In this document: positions 14,137-26,374 of the stretch, one piece after another
Numbering within the stretch: position 1 is the stretch's first letter
Layout: each line of letters opens with the position of its first letter
Assembly: GCF_029227915.1 (NCBI RefSeq)
Contig: NC_079877.1
Coordinates: forward strand, 2,170,001-2,234,000
Source of the DNA: Hydractinia symbiolongicarpus
Lineage: Eukaryota > Cnidaria > Hydrozoa > Anthoathecata > Hydractiniidae
Length of the DNA stretch: 64,000 nucleotides
Reading direction: 5' to 3'
The notes under the pieces: model-generated
Seen by the model: the letters and a program-made list of their open reading frames with translations, nothing else
Databases searched by the model: none
Told to the model about the DNA's origin: nothing
Position numbers and translations under genes: made by a program

Positions 14137-17113
14137 AATCCGTTTGAGTTAGAACGGTTGCGTCACATAATCGTACCAACATGTATTTAGTGATTTCCTT
14201 CCGATAATACTAAGTTGTATCGCTTTCAACAGTGAAACGATTGACTGTGGGACTTAGTTGAACTGATTTTAGACTTTGACCTTATAAATGTGATAAATGA
14301 GTCATTTTGACTACAAGAAATGACATTCTTCTTAGTTTGACATAATTGCCGGAACTCAGCGATTACACTGGGCCCTGTGGTAGCGATTCATTTAAAAATT
14401 TAGATAAATAAGTCATTTTTACTGTGGGACTAATCCTAGCCGTTAGCGCGCTGAAGATATAGAGACAGTTTCAAAAACTCAATTTCATTGACTTTCTAAC
14501 GGTGTCAATCCGTTTGAGTTAGAACGGTTGCGTCACATAATCGTACCAACATGTATTTAGTGATTTCCTTCCGATAATACTAAGTTGTATCGCTTTCAAC
14601 AGTGAAACGATTGACTGTGGGACTTAGTTGAACTGATTTTAGACTTTGACCTTATAAATGTGATAAATGAGTCATTTTGACTACAAGAAATGACATTCTT
14701 CTTAGTTTGACATGGTTGATGGAACTCACCGATTACACTGGGCGCTGTGGTAACGCTTTATTTAAAAATTTAGATAAATAAGTCATTTTGTACTGTGGGA
14801 CCAATCATAGCCGTTAGCACGCGCTGAATAAATAAGAACAGTTTCAAAGACTACATTTCATTGACTTTCTGACGGTATAAATCCGTTTGAGTTACAACGG
14901 TTGCGTCACATATTCGTACCAACAAGTATTTAGTGATAATATTCGGATGTTACTAGGTTGTATCGCTTTCAACAGTGAAACGATTGACTGTGGGACTTAT
15001 TTGAACTGATTTTGGACTTTTACCTTATAAATGTGATCAATGAGTCATTTTGACTACAAGAAATGATATTCTTCTTAATTTGACATGATTGCCGGAACTC
15101 AGCGATTACACTGGACCCTGTGGTAGCGATTCATTTAAAAATTAAGATAAATAAGTCATTTTTACTGTGGGACCAATCCTAGCCGTTAGCGCGCGCTGAA
15201 GATATAGAGACAGTTTCAAAAACTCCATTTCATTGACTTTCTAACGGTGTCAATCCGTTTGAGTTAGAACGGTTGCGTCATATAATCGTACCAACATGTA
15301 TTTAGTGATTTCCTTCCGATAATACTAAGTTGTATAGCTTTCAACAGTGAAACGATTGACTGTGAGACTTAGTTAAACTGATTTTAGACTTTGACCTTAT
15401 AAATGTGATAAATGAGTCATTTTGACTACAAGAAATGACATTCTTCTTAGTTTGACATGATTGATGGAACTCACCGATTACACTGGGCGCTGTGGTAACG
15501 CTTTATTTAAAAATTTAGATAAATAAGTCATTTTGTACTGTGGGACAAATCCTAGCCGTTATCGCGCGCTGAAGAAATAGAGACAGTTTCCAAAACTAAA
15601 TTTCATTGATTTTCTAGCGGTGTCAATCCGTTTGAGTTACAACGGTTGCGTCACACATTCGTACCAACAATTATTTAGTGATTTTTTTCCGATATTACTA
15701 AGTTGTATCGCTTTCAACAGTGAAACGATTGACTGTGGGACTTAATTAAACTGATTTTGGACTTTGACCTTATATATGTGATAAATGAGTCATTTTGACT
15801 ACAAGAAATGATATTCTTCTTAATTTGACATGATTGCCGGAACTCAGCGATTACACTGGACCCTGTGGTAGCGATTCATTTAAAAATTTAGATAAATAAG
15901 TCATTTTTACTGTGGGACCAATCCTAGCCGTTAGCGCGCGCTGAAGATATAGAGACAGTTTCAAAAACTAAATTTCATTGTCTTTCTAACGGTGTCAATC
16001 CGTTTGAGTTAGAACGGTTGCGTCACATAATCGTACCAACATGTATTTAGTGATTTCCTTCCGATAATACTAAGTTGTATCGCTTTCAACAGTGAAACGA
16101 TAGACTGTGGGACTTAGTTGAACTGATTTTAGACTTTGACCTTATAAATGTGATAAATGAGTCATTTTGACTACAAGAATTGACATTCTTCTTAGTTTGA
16201 CATGATTGCCGGAACTCAGCGATTACACTGGACCCTGTGGTAGCCATTCATTTAAAAATTTAGATAAATAAGTCATTTTTACTGTGGGACCAATCCTAGC
16301 CGTTAGCGCGCGCTGAAGATATAGAGACAGTTTCAAAAACTCCATTTCATTGACTTTCTAACGGTGTCAATCCGTTTGAGTTAGAACGGTTGCGTCACAT
16401 AATCGTACCAACGTGTATTTAGTGATTTCCTTCCGATAATACTAAGTTGTATCGCTTTCAACAGTGAAACGATTGAATGTGGGACTTAGTTGAACTGATT
16501 TTAGACTTTGACCTTATAAATGTGATAAATGAGTCATTTTGACTACAAGAAATGACATTCTTCTTAGTTTGACATGGTTGATGGAACTCACCGATTACAC
16601 TGGGCGCTGTGGTAACGCTTTATTTAAAAATTTAGATAAATAAGTCATTTTGTACTGTAGGACCAATCCCAGCCGTTAGCACGCGCTGGATAAGAAAGAA
16701 CAGTTTCAAAGACTACATTTCATTGACTTTCTGACGGTATAAATCCGTTTGAGTTACAACGGTTGCGTCACATGTTCGTACCAACAAGTATTTAGTGATA
16801 ATATTCGGATGTTACTAGGTTGTATCGCTTTCAACAGTGAAACGATTGACTGTGCGACTTAATTGAACTGCTTTTGGACTTTGACCTTATAAATGTTGTA
16901 AGTGAGACAATTGGACTCCAAGAAATAACATTCTTCTTAATTTGACATAATTGCTGGAACTCAGCGATTACACTCGGCGCTGTGGTAACGGTTTATTTAA
17001 AAATTAAAATAAATAAGTCATTTTTACTGTGGGACCAATCCTAGCCGTTAGAGCGCGCTAAAGATATAGAGACAGTTTCAAAAACTCCATTTCATTGACT
17101 TTCTAACTGTGTC
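14137..17113. repeat. 11-monomer unit, copy 2, shortened to nine types
   Basis: Starts: 14137, 14507, 14880, 15252, 15625, 15997, 16369, 16742, with 17114 continuing as the counterpart of 13767 until about 17268. Up to 15625 the offset to copy 1 is 4093. After about 15670 it is 3347, a loss of 746 bp, or two monomers. The monomer at 15625 joins the start of the 11532 type to the rest of the 12278 type (ACAATTATTTAG), with the switch inside sequence shared by both. Confidence 0.9.
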
Positions 17114-19350
17114 AATCCGTTTGAGTTAGAACGGTTGCGTCACATAATCGTACCAACATGTATTTAGCGATTTCCTTCCGATAATACTAAGTTGTATCCC
17201 TTTTAACAGTGAAACGATTGACTGTGGGACTTAGTTGAACTGATTTTAGACTTTGACCTTATAAATGTAATAAATAAGCCATTTTGACTAAAAGAAATAA
17301 CATTCTTCTTAATTTGACATGATTGCTGGAACTCAGCGATTACACTGAGCGCTGTGGTAGCGCTTTGTTTAAGAGTTAAGATAAATAAGTCATTTATTAC
17401 CGTGGAAACAATCCTAGCCGTTATCGCACGCCGAAGAAATACAGACAGTTTCAAAATCTACATTTCATTGACTTTCTAACGGTGTCAATCCGTTTGAGTT
17501 ACAATGGTTGCGTCACATATTCGTACCAACATGTATTTAGTGATTTCCTTCCGATATTACTAAGTTGTATCGCTTTTAACAGTGAAACGATTGACCGTGG
17601 GAAATAATTCAACTGATTCTGGACTGTGACCTTATAAATGTGATTAATGCGCCAATTGGTCTCCAAGGAATAACATTCTTCTTAATTTGACATGATTGCT
17701 GGAATTCAGCGGTTACATTAGGCTCTGCGGTAGCGCTTTATTTAAAAATTTAGATAAATAAGATTTCCTTACTGTGGGACCAATCCTGGCCGTTACCATG
17801 CGCTGAAGAAATAAAGACATTCTCAAAAACTACATTTCATTGATTTCTTGGCGGTATAATTCCGTTTGAGTTACAACGGTTGCGTCACATATTCGTACCA
17901 ACATGTATTTAGCGAAAGTATTCGGATATTACTAGGTTGCATCGCTTTTAACTGTGAAACGTTTGACTGTGCGACTTAATTGAACTGCTTTTGGACTTTG
18001 ACCTTATAAATGTTGTAAGTGAGACAATTGGACTCCAAGAAATAACATTCTTCTTAATTTGACATAATTGCTGGAACTCAGCGATTACACTGGGCGCTGT
18101 GGTAACGCTTTATATAAAAATTTAGATAAATAAGTCATTTTGTACTGTGGGACAAATCCTAGCCGTTATCGCGCGCTGAAGAAATAGAGACAGTTTCCAA
18201 AACTAAATTTCATTGATTTTCTAACGGTGTCAATCCGTTTGAGTTACAACGGTTGCGTCACACATTCGTACCAACATGTATTTAGTTATTTTTTTCCGAT
18301 ATTACAAAGTTGTATCGCTTTCAACAGTGAAACGATTGACTGTGGGACTTAGTTGAACTGATTTTAGACTTTGACCTTATAAATGGGATAAATGAGTCAT
18401 TTTGACTACAAGAAATGACATTCTTCTTAGTTTGACATGATTGCCGGAACTCAGCGATTACACTGGACCCTGTGGTAGCGATTCATTTAAAAATTTAGAT
18501 AAATAAGTCATTTTTACTGTGGGACCAATCCTAGCCGTTAGCGCGCGCTGAAGATATAGAGACAGTTTCAAAAACTCCATTTCATTGACTTTCTAACGGT
18601 GTCAATCCGTTTGAGTTAGAACGCTTGCGTCACATAATCGTACCAACATGTATTTTTAGTGATTTCCTTCCGATAATACTAAGTTGTATCGCTTTCAACA
18701 GTGAAACGATTGACTGTGGGACTTAGTTGAACTGATTTTAGACTTTGACCTTATAAATGTGATAAATGAGTCATTTTGACTACAAGAAATGACATCCTTC
18801 TTAGTTTGACATGATTGATGGAACTCAGCGATTACTTTGGGCGCTGTGGTAGCGCTTTGTTTAAGAGTTAAGATAAATAAGTTATTTATTACTGTGGAAA
18901 CAATCCTAGTTGTTATCGCACGCCGAAGAAATAGAGACAGTTTCCAAAACTAAATTTCCTTGATTTTCTAACGGTGTCAATCCGTTTGAGTTACAACGGT
19001 TGCGTCACACATTCGTACCAACAATTATTTAGTGATTTTTTTCCGATATTACTAAGTTGTATCGCTTTCAACAGTGAAACGATTGACTGTGGGACTTAAA
19101 TAAACTGATTTTGGACTTTGACCTTATAAATGTGATAAATGAGTCATTTTGACTACAAGAAATGATATTCTTCTTAATTTGACATGATTGCCGGAACTCA
19201 GCGATTACACTGGACCCTGTGGTAGCGATTCATTTAAAAATTTAGATAAATAAGTCATTTTTACTGTGGGACCAATCCTAGCCGTTAGCGCGCGATGAAG
19301 ATATAGAGACAGTTTCAAAAACTAAATTTCATTGTCTTTCTAACGGTGTC
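17114..19350. repeat. 6-monomer B unit, copy 1 (2237 bp)
   Basis: Starts: 17114 (B1), 17487 (B2), 17859 (B3), 18232 (B4), 18604 (B5), 18979 (B6). Marks: B1 has TATCCCTTTTAAC and CGCACGCCGAAG; B2 has TTACAATGG, GCGCCAATTGG and CCATGCGCTG; B3 has GCGAAAGTATTCGG; B4 has TTTAGTTATTTT; B5 has an extra two bases in GTATTTTTAGTG; B6 has ACAATTATTTAG. The first part of B1 still matches the 11-mer monomer at 13767, so the block border lies inside the monomer near 17268. Confidence 0.93.
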
Positions 19351-21587
19351 AATCCGTTTGAGTTAGAACGGTTGCGTCACATAATCGTACCAACATGTAT
19401 TTAGCGATTTCCTTCCGATAATACTAAGTTGTATCCCTTTTAACAGTGAAACGATTGACTGTGGGACTTAGTTGAACTGATTTTAGACTTTGACCTTATA
19501 AATGTAATAAATAAGCCATTTTGACTAAAAGAAATAACATTCTTCTTAATTTGACATGATTGCTGGAACTCAGCGATTACACTGAGCGCTGTGGTAGCGC
19601 TTTGTTTAAGAGTTAAGATAAATAAGTCATTTATTACCGTGGAAACAATCCTAGCCGTTATCGCACGCCGAAGAAATACAGACAGTTTCAAAATCTACAT
19701 TTCATTGACTTTCTAACGGTGTCAATCCGTTTGAGTTACAATGGTTGCGTCACATATTCGTACCAACATGTATTTAGTGATTTCCTTCCGATATTACTAA
19801 GTTGTATCGCTTTTAACAGTGAAACGATTGACCGTGGGAAATAATTCAACTGATTCTGGACTGTGACCTTATAAATGTGATTAATGCGCCAATTGGTCTC
19901 CAAGGAATAACATTCTTCTTAATTTGACATGATTGCTGGAATTCAGCGGTTACATTAGGCTCTGCGGTAGCGCTTTATTTAAAAATTTAGATAAATAAGA
20001 TTTCCTTACTGTGGGACCAATCCTGGCCGTTACCATGCGCTGAAGAAATAAAGACATTCTCAAAAACTACATTTCATTGATTTCTTGGCGGTATAATTCC
20101 GTTTGAGTTACAACGGTTGCGTCACATATTCGTACCAACATGTATTTAGCGAAAGTATTCGGATATTACTAGGTTGCATCGCTTTTAACTGTGAAACGTT
20201 TGACTGTGCGACTTAATTGAACTGCTTTTGGACTTTGACCTTATAAATGTTGTAAGTGAGACAATTGGACTCCAAGAAATAACATTCTTCTTAATTTGAC
20301 ATAATTGCTGGAACTCAGCGATTACACTGGGCGCTGTGGTAACGCTTTATATAAAAATTTAGATAAATAAGTCATTTTGTACTGTGGGACAAATCCTAGC
20401 CGTTATCGCGCGCTGAAGAAATAGAGACAGTTTCCAAAACTAAATTTCATTGATTTTCTAACGGTGTCAATCCGTTTGAGTTACAACGGTTGCGTCACAC
20501 ATTCGTACCAACATGTATTTAGTTATTTTTTTCCGATATTACAAAGTTGTATCGCTTTAAACAGTGAAACGATTGACTGTGGGACTTAGTTGAACTGATT
20601 TTAGACTTTGACCTTATAAATGGGATAAATGAGTCATTTTGACTACAAGAAATGACATTCTTCTTAGTTTGACATGATTGCCGGAACTCAGCGATTACAC
20701 TGGACCCTGTGGTAGCGATTCATTTAAAAATTTAGATAAATAAGTCATTTTTACTGTGGGACCAATCCTAGCCGTTAGCGCGCGCTGAAGATATAGAGAC
20801 AGTTTCAAAAACTCCATTTCATTGACTTTCTAACGGTGTCAATCCGTTTGAGTTAGAACGCTTGCGTCACATAATCGTACCAACATGTATTTTTAGTGAT
20901 TTCCTTCCGATAATACTAAGTTGTTTCGCTTTCAACAGTGAAACGATTGATTGTGGGACTTAGTTGAACTGATTTTAGACTTTGACCTTATAAATGTGAT
21001 AAATGAGTCATTTTGACTACAAGAAATGACATCCTTCTTAGTTTGACATGATTGATGGAACTCAGCGATTACTTTGGGCGCTGTGGTAGCGCTTTGTTTA
21101 AGAGTTAAGATAAATAAGTTATTTATTACTGTGGAAACAATCCTAGTTGTTATCGCACGCCGAAGAAATAGAGACAGTTTCCAAAACTAAATTTCCTTGA
21201 TTTTCTAACGGTGTCAATCCGTTTGAGTTACAACGGTTGCGTCACACATTCGTACCAACAATTATTTAGTGATTTTTTTCCGATATTACTAAGTTGTATC
21301 GCTTTCAACAGTGAAACGATTGACTGTGGGACTTAAATAAACTGATTTTGGACTTTGACCTTATAAATGTGATAAATGAGTCATTTTGACTACAAGAAAT
21401 GATATTCTTCTTAATTTGACATGATTGCCGGAACTCAGCGATTACACCGGACCCTGTGGTAGCGATTCATTTAAAAATTTAGATAAATAAGTCATTTTTA
21501 CTGTGGGACCAATCCTAGCCGTTAGCGCGCGCTGAAGATATAGAGACAGTTTCAAAAACTAAATTTCATTGTCTTTCTAACGGTGTC
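19351..21587. repeat. 6-monomer B unit, copy 2 (2237 bp)
   Basis: Starts: 19351, 19724, 20096, 20469, 20841, 21216. Same length and same six types as copy 1, with only scattered changes visible, such as TTGTTTCGCTTTC near 20931 and CGCTTTAAACAG near 20553. Direct tandem repeat. Confidence 0.94.
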
Positions 21588-21960
21588 AATCCGTTTGAGT
21601 TAGAACGGTTGCGTCACATAATCGTACCAACATGTATTTAGTGATTTCCTTCCGATAATACTAAGTTGTATCGCTTTCAACAGTGAAACGATTGACTGTG
21701 GGACTTAGTTGAACTGATTTTAGACTTTGACCTTATAAATGTGATAAATGAGTCATTTTGACTACAAGAAATGACATTCTTCTTAGTTTAACATGGTTGA
21801 TGGAACTCACCGATTACACTGGGCGCTGTGGTAACGCTTTATTTAAAAATTTAGATAAATAAGTCATTTTGTACTGTAGGACCAATCCCAGCCGTTAGCA
21901 CGCGCTGGATAAGAAAGAACAGTTTCAAAGACTACATTTCATTGACTTTCTGACGGTATA
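21588..21960. repeat. Single extra monomer between B-unit copies
   Basis: One monomer of the GTTAGAACGG / GGTTGATGGAACTCACCG type, resembling those at 13022 and 16369. It adds one period between copies 2 and 3 of the 6-mer, making that spacing 2610 rather than 2237 bases. Confidence 0.85.
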
Positions 21961-23640
21961 AATCCGTTTGAGTTACAACGGTTGCTTCACATAATCGTAC
22001 CAACATGTATTTAGCGATTTCCTTCCGATAATACTAAGTTGTATCCCTTTTAACAGTGAAACGATTGACTGTGCGACTTAATTGAACTGATTTTAGACTT
22101 TGACCTTATAAATGTTGTAAGTGAGACAATTGGACTCCAAGAAATAACATTCTTCTTAATTTGACATGATTGCTGGAACTCAGCGATTACACTGAGCGCT
22201 GTGGTAGCGCTTTGTTTAAGAGTTAAGATAAATAAGTCATTTATTACCGTGGAAACAATCCTAGCCGTTATCGCACGCCGAAGAAATACAGACAGTTTCA
22301 AAAACTCCATTTCATTGACTTTCTAACTGTGTCAATCCGTTTGAGTTACAATGGTTGCGTCACATATTCGTACCAACATGTATTTAGTGATTTCCTTCCG
22401 ATATTACTAAGTTGTATCGCTTTTAACAGTGAAACGATTGACCGTGGGAAATAATTCAACTGATTCTGGACTGTGACCTTATAAATGTGATTAATGCGCC
22501 AATTGGTCTCCAAGGAATAACATTCTTCTTAATTTGACATGATTGCTGGAATTCAGCGGTTACATTAGGCTCTGCGGTAGCGCTTTATTTAAAAATTTAG
22601 ATAAATAAGATTTCCTTACTGTGGGACCAATCCTGGCCGTTACCATGCGCTGAAGAAATAAAGACATTCTCAAAAACTACATTTCATTGATTTCTTGGCG
22701 GTATAATTCCGTTTGAGTTACAACGGTTGCGTTACATATTCGTACCAACATGTATTTAGCGAAAGTATTCGGATATTACTAGGTTGCATCGCTTTTAACT
22801 GTGAAACGTTTGACTGTGCGACTTAATTGAACTGCTTTTGGACTTTGACCTTATAAATGTTGTAAGTGAGACAATTGGACTCCAAGAAATAACATTCTTC
22901 TTAATTTGACATAATTGCTGGAACTCAGCGATTACACTGGGCGCTGTGGTAACGCTTTATATAAAAATTTAGATAAATAAGTCATTTTGTACTGTGGGAC
23001 AAATCCTAGCCGTTATCGCGCGCTGAAGAAATAGAGACAGTTTCCAAAACTAAATTTCATTGATTTTCTAACGGTGTCAATCCGTTTGACTTACAACGGT
23101 TGCGTCACACATTCGTACCAACATGTATTTAGTTATTTTTTTCCGATATTACAAAGTTGTATCGCTTTCAACAGTGAAACGATTGACTGTGGGACTTAGT
23201 TGAACTGATTTTAGACTTTGACCTTATAAATGGGATAAATGAGTCATTTTGACTACAAGAAATGACATTCTTCTTAGTTTGACATGATTGCCGGAACTCA
23301 GCGATTACACTGGACCCTGTGGTAGCGATTCATTTAAAAATTTAGATAAATAAGTCATTTTTACTGTGGGACCAATCCTAGCCGTTAGCGCGCGCTGAAG
23401 ATATAGAGACAGTTTCAAAAACTCCATTTCATTGACTTTCTAACGGTGTCAATCCGTTTGAGTTAGAACGCTTGCGTCACATAATCGTACCAACATGTAT
23501 TTTTAGTGATTTCCTTCCGATAATACTAAGTTGTATCGCTTTCAACAGTGAAACGATTGACTGTGGGACTTAGTTGAACTGATTTTAGACTTTGACCTTA
23601 TAAATGTGATAAATGAGTCATTTTGACTACAACTGACTGA

Positions 23641-23651
23641 TAGCCTTGTGG
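23641..23651 (+). promoter_or_regulatory. Pol III A box of the SINE
   Basis: TAGCCTTGTGG fits the tRNA A-box pattern (TRGYNNARNNGG, with one position missing) and is followed by TAGAGC, as in many tRNAs. Its distance to the B box is typical of type 2 Pol III promoters. Whether it is active inside satellite heterochromatin cannot be told. Confidence 0.75.
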
Positions 23652-23683
23652 TAGAGCGTTCGCTTTCAGTGCGGGAGGTCTTG

Positions 23684-23694
23684 GGTTCAAACCC
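23684..23694 (+). promoter_or_regulatory. Pol III B box of the SINE
   Basis: GGTTCAAACCC matches the B-box consensus GGTTCRANYCC. Most tRNA genes have GGTTCGA here, so the CA is consistent with deamination of a methylated CpG or with the A allowed by the consensus. Confidence 0.82.
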
Positions 23695-23914
23695 CGGCCG
23701 AGTCATGCCAGAGACTATAAAAGTGTGAATCTATCCTTTCTGCTTAGCGCTCAGCATGAGAATAGGATTGATATCTTAGGCGGTTGTCTAGTTGAGCGAT
23801 TGATGTGCTTGCACGACTTTCGTAGCTCAAATGGGAGCTTTAAATGCGCTAGGACCCCCTTCGCAGGACCCTCGTTGATAGCAGTACCAATAGGAACTGA
23901 AGAGGCTATCCTGG

Positions 23915-23947
23915 GTAAAATAATAATAATAATAATAAAATAATAAA
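23915..23947 (+). repeat. AAT-rich simple-repeat tail of the SINE
   Basis: The SINE ends in roughly eight AAT/TAA units, one broken by an extra A. Such short-unit tails mark the 3' end of many tRNA SINEs and correspond to the priming end of LINE-driven insertion. This fixes the element as plus-strand oriented. Confidence 0.85.
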
Positions 23948-24512
23948 GAAATGACATCCTTCTTAGTTTGACATGATTGATGGAACTCAGCGATTACACT
24001 GGGCGCTGTGGTAGCGCTTTGTTTAAGAGTTAAGATAAATAAGTTATTTATTACTGTGGAAACAATCCTAGTTGTTATCGCACGCCGAAGAAATAGAGAC
24101 AGTTTCCAAAACTAAATTTCCTTGATTTTCTAACGGTGTCAATCCGTTTGAGTTACAACGGTTGCGTCACACATTCGTACCAACAATTATTTAGTGATTT
24201 TTTTCCGATATTACTAAGTTGTATCGCTTTCAACAGTGAAACGATTGACTGTGGGACCTAAATAAACTGATTTTGGACTTTGACCTTATAAATGTGATAA
24301 ATGAGTCATTTTGACTACAAGAAATGATATTCTTCTTAATTTGACATGATTGCCGGAACTCAGCGATTACACTGGACCCTGTGGTAGCGATTCATTTAAA
24401 AATTTAGATAAATAAGTCATTTTTACTGTGGGACCAATCCTATCCGTTAGCGCGCGCTGAAGATATAGAGACAGTTTCAAAAACTAAATTTCATTGTCTT
24501 TCTAACGGTGTC

Positions 24513-24884
24513 AATCCGTTTGAGTTAGAACGGTTGCGTCACATAATCGTACCAACATGTATTTAGTGATTTCCTTCCGATAATACTAAGTTGTATCGCT
24601 TTCAACAGTGAAACGATTGACTGTGGGACTTAGTTGAACTGATTTTAGACTTTGACCTTATAAATGTGATAAATGAGTCATTTTGACTACAAGAAATGAC
24701 ATTCTTCTTAGTTTGACATGATTGCCGGAACTCAGCGATTACACTGGACCCTGTGGTAGCGATTCATTTAAAAATTTAGATAAATAAGTCATTTTTACTG
24801 TGGGACCAATCCTAGCCGTTAGCGCGCGCTGAAGATATAGAGACAGTTTCAAAAACTAAATTTCATTGACTTTCTAACGGTGTC
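24513..24884. repeat. Single GTTAGAAC-type monomer
   Basis: One monomer (GACTTAGTTGAAC, GATTGCCGGAACTC, GGACCCTGTGGTAGC) separating the SINE-bearing B unit from the next shortened one. Similar to the monomers at 12650 and 31590. Confidence 0.8.
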
Positions 24885-26374
24885 AATCCGTTTGAGTTAC
24901 AATGGTTGCGTCACATATTCGTACCAACATGTATTTAGTGATTTCCTTCCGATATTACTAAGTTGTATCGCTTTTAACAGTGAAACGATTGACCGTGGGA
25001 AATAATTCAACTGATTCTGGACTGTGACCTTATAAATGTGATTAATGCGCCAATTGGTCTCCAAGGAATAACATTCTTCTTAATTTGACATGATTGCTGG
25101 AATTCAGCGGTTACATTAGGCTCTGCGGTAGCGCTTTATTTAAAAATTTAGATAAATAAGATTTCCTTACTGTGGGACCAATCCTGGCCGTTACCATGCG
25201 CTGAAGAAATAAAGACATTCTCAAAAACTACATTTCATTGATTTCTTGGCGGTATAATTCCGTTTGAGTTACAACGGTTGCGTCACATATTCGTACCAAC
25301 ATGTATTTAGCGAAAGTATTCGGATATTACTAGGTTGCATCGCTTTTAACTGTGAAACGTTTGACTGTGCGACTTAATTGAACTGCTTTTGGACTTTGAC
25401 CTTATAAATGTTGTAAGTGAGACAATTGGACTCCAAGAAATAACATTCTTCTTAATTTGACATAATTGCTGGAACTCAGCGATTACACTGGGCGCTGTGG
25501 TAACGCTTTATATAAAAATTTAGATAAATAAGTCATTTTGTACTGTGGGACAAATCCTAGCCGTTATCGCGCGCTGAAGAAATAGAGACAGTTTCCAAAA
25601 CTAAATTTCATTGATTTTCAAACGGTGTCAATCCGTTTGAGTTACAACGGTTGCGTCACACATTCGTACCAACATGTATTTAGTTATTTTTTTCCGATAT
25701 TACAAAGTTGTATCGCTTTCAACAGTGAAACGATTGACTGTGGGACTTAGTTGAACTGATTTTAGACTTTGACCTTATAAATGGGATAAATGAGTCATTT
25801 TGACTACAAGAAATGACATCCTTCTTAGTTTGACATGATTGATGGAACTCAGCGATTACACTGGGCGCTGTGGTAGTGCTTTGTTTAAGAGTTAAGATAA
25901 ATAAGTCATTTATTACTGTGGAAACAATCCTAGTTGTTATCGCACGCCGAAGAAATAGAGACAGTTTCCAAAACTAAATTTCCTTGATTTTCTAACGGTG
26001 TCAATCCGTTTGAGTTACAACGGTTGCGTCACACATTCGTACCAACAATTATTTAGTGATTTTTTTCCGATATTACTAAGTTGTATCGCTTTCAACAGTG
26101 AAACGATTGACTGTGGGACTTAATTAAACTGATTTTGGACTTTGACCTTATAAATGTGATAAATGAGTCATTTTGACTACAAGAAATGATATTCTTCTTA
26201 ATTTGACATGATTGCCGGAACTCAGCGATTACACTGGACCCTGTGGTAGCGATTCATTTAAAAATTTAGATAAATAAGTCATTTTTACTGTGGGACCAAT
26301 CCTAGCCGTTAGCGCGCGCTGAAGATATAGAGACAGTTTCAAAAACTAAATTTCATTGTCTTTCTAACAGTGTC
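24885..26374. repeat. Shortened B unit (B2, B3, B4/B5 hybrid, B6)
   Basis: Starts: 24885 (B2), 25257 (B3), 25630 (5' B4, 3' B5), 26003 (B6). The monomer at 25630 starts with B4 sequence (TTTAGTTATTTT, AATGGGATAAATGAG) and ends with B5 sequence (ACATCCTTCTTAG, GATGGAACTCAGCG). An exchange between neighbours has therefore removed one monomer length. Confidence 0.88.

Larger units (their letters stand above)
1..23632. repeat. Satellite array, ~372-bp monomers, left of the SINE
   Basis: Direct reading shows uninterrupted head-to-tail monomers from the left edge to the SINE. Each contains, in order, AATCCGTTTGAG, a GTTACAAC or GTTAGAAC block, TTGCGTCACA, CGTACCAACA, GATATTACTA or GATAATACTA, TATCGCTTT, ACTGTGGGAC, TTATAAAT, a second ACTGTGGGAC, a GC-rich core near GCGCGCTGAAG, and AGAGACAGTTT. 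Position 1 falls 11 bases after the monomer landmark, so the first monomer is partial. Monomers differ by scattered substitutions and fall into recurring types that repeat in blocks. The array is AT-rich apart from the short CG core. No gene, rRNA or tRNA is seen in it. A centromeric or pericentromeric location is inferred from the structure only. Confidence 0.97.
23633..23947 (+). mobile_element. tRNA-derived SINE inserted in the satellite
   Basis: The only non-satellite DNA in the window. Its first ~75 bases are tRNA-like: an A-box-type segment (TAGCCTTGTGG) followed 33 bases later by a B-box-type segment (GGTTCAAACCC). A tRNA-unrelated body of about 200 bases follows, including GCGCTCAGCATGAG, and then an AAT/TAA-rich tail ending at 23947. 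The satellite is otherwise intact: TTTGACTACAA on the left continues directly as GAAATGACATCC on the right, as in the empty homologous monomers near 18777 and 21014. At most an AA could be a target-site duplication, because the tail is itself A-rich. The element encodes no protein and would depend on a partner LINE. Copy-specific decay is suggested by the B box having CAAA where tRNAs usually have CGAA. Family assignment is uncertain; the style resembles marine invertebrate SINEs. Confidence 0.88.
21961..24512. repeat. 6-monomer B unit, copy 3, carrying the SINE
   Basis: Starts: 21961 (B1), 22334 (B2), 22706 (B3), 23079 (B4), 23451 (B5, split by the SINE), 24141 (B6). With the 315-bp SINE removed it has the normal length. 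B1 here is a hybrid: it keeps TATCCCTTTTAAC but has GTTGTAAGTGAGACAATTGG from a B3-like monomer before returning to B1 sequence, and it begins with TTGCTTCACA instead of TTGCGTCACA. Confidence 0.9.

Noticed and set aside
17203-17454. An 83-codon open frame on the minus strand, recurring at 19440, 22050 (86 codons), 29442, 33541, 54734, 55455, 56200 and 59181
   Set aside because: It occurs only in monomers with the B1-like 3' half (GTTTAAGAGTTAAG, CGCACGCCG), where a few type-specific bases remove stops; most monomers break it. It is a by-product of the repeat. No domain, signal or neighbouring gene structure supports it, and the F-type copies differ by many non-conservative changes.
23638-23710. 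A functional tRNA gene
   Set aside because: The A and B boxes are present, but the segment does not close into a proper acceptor stem by eye and continues into a SINE body and AAT tail. It is the tRNA-derived head of a SINE.
23725-23957. Two overlapping short open frames on both strands in the SINE
   Set aside because: SINEs are non-coding, and these frames run into the AAT tail (giving runs of isoleucine). They are chance frames.
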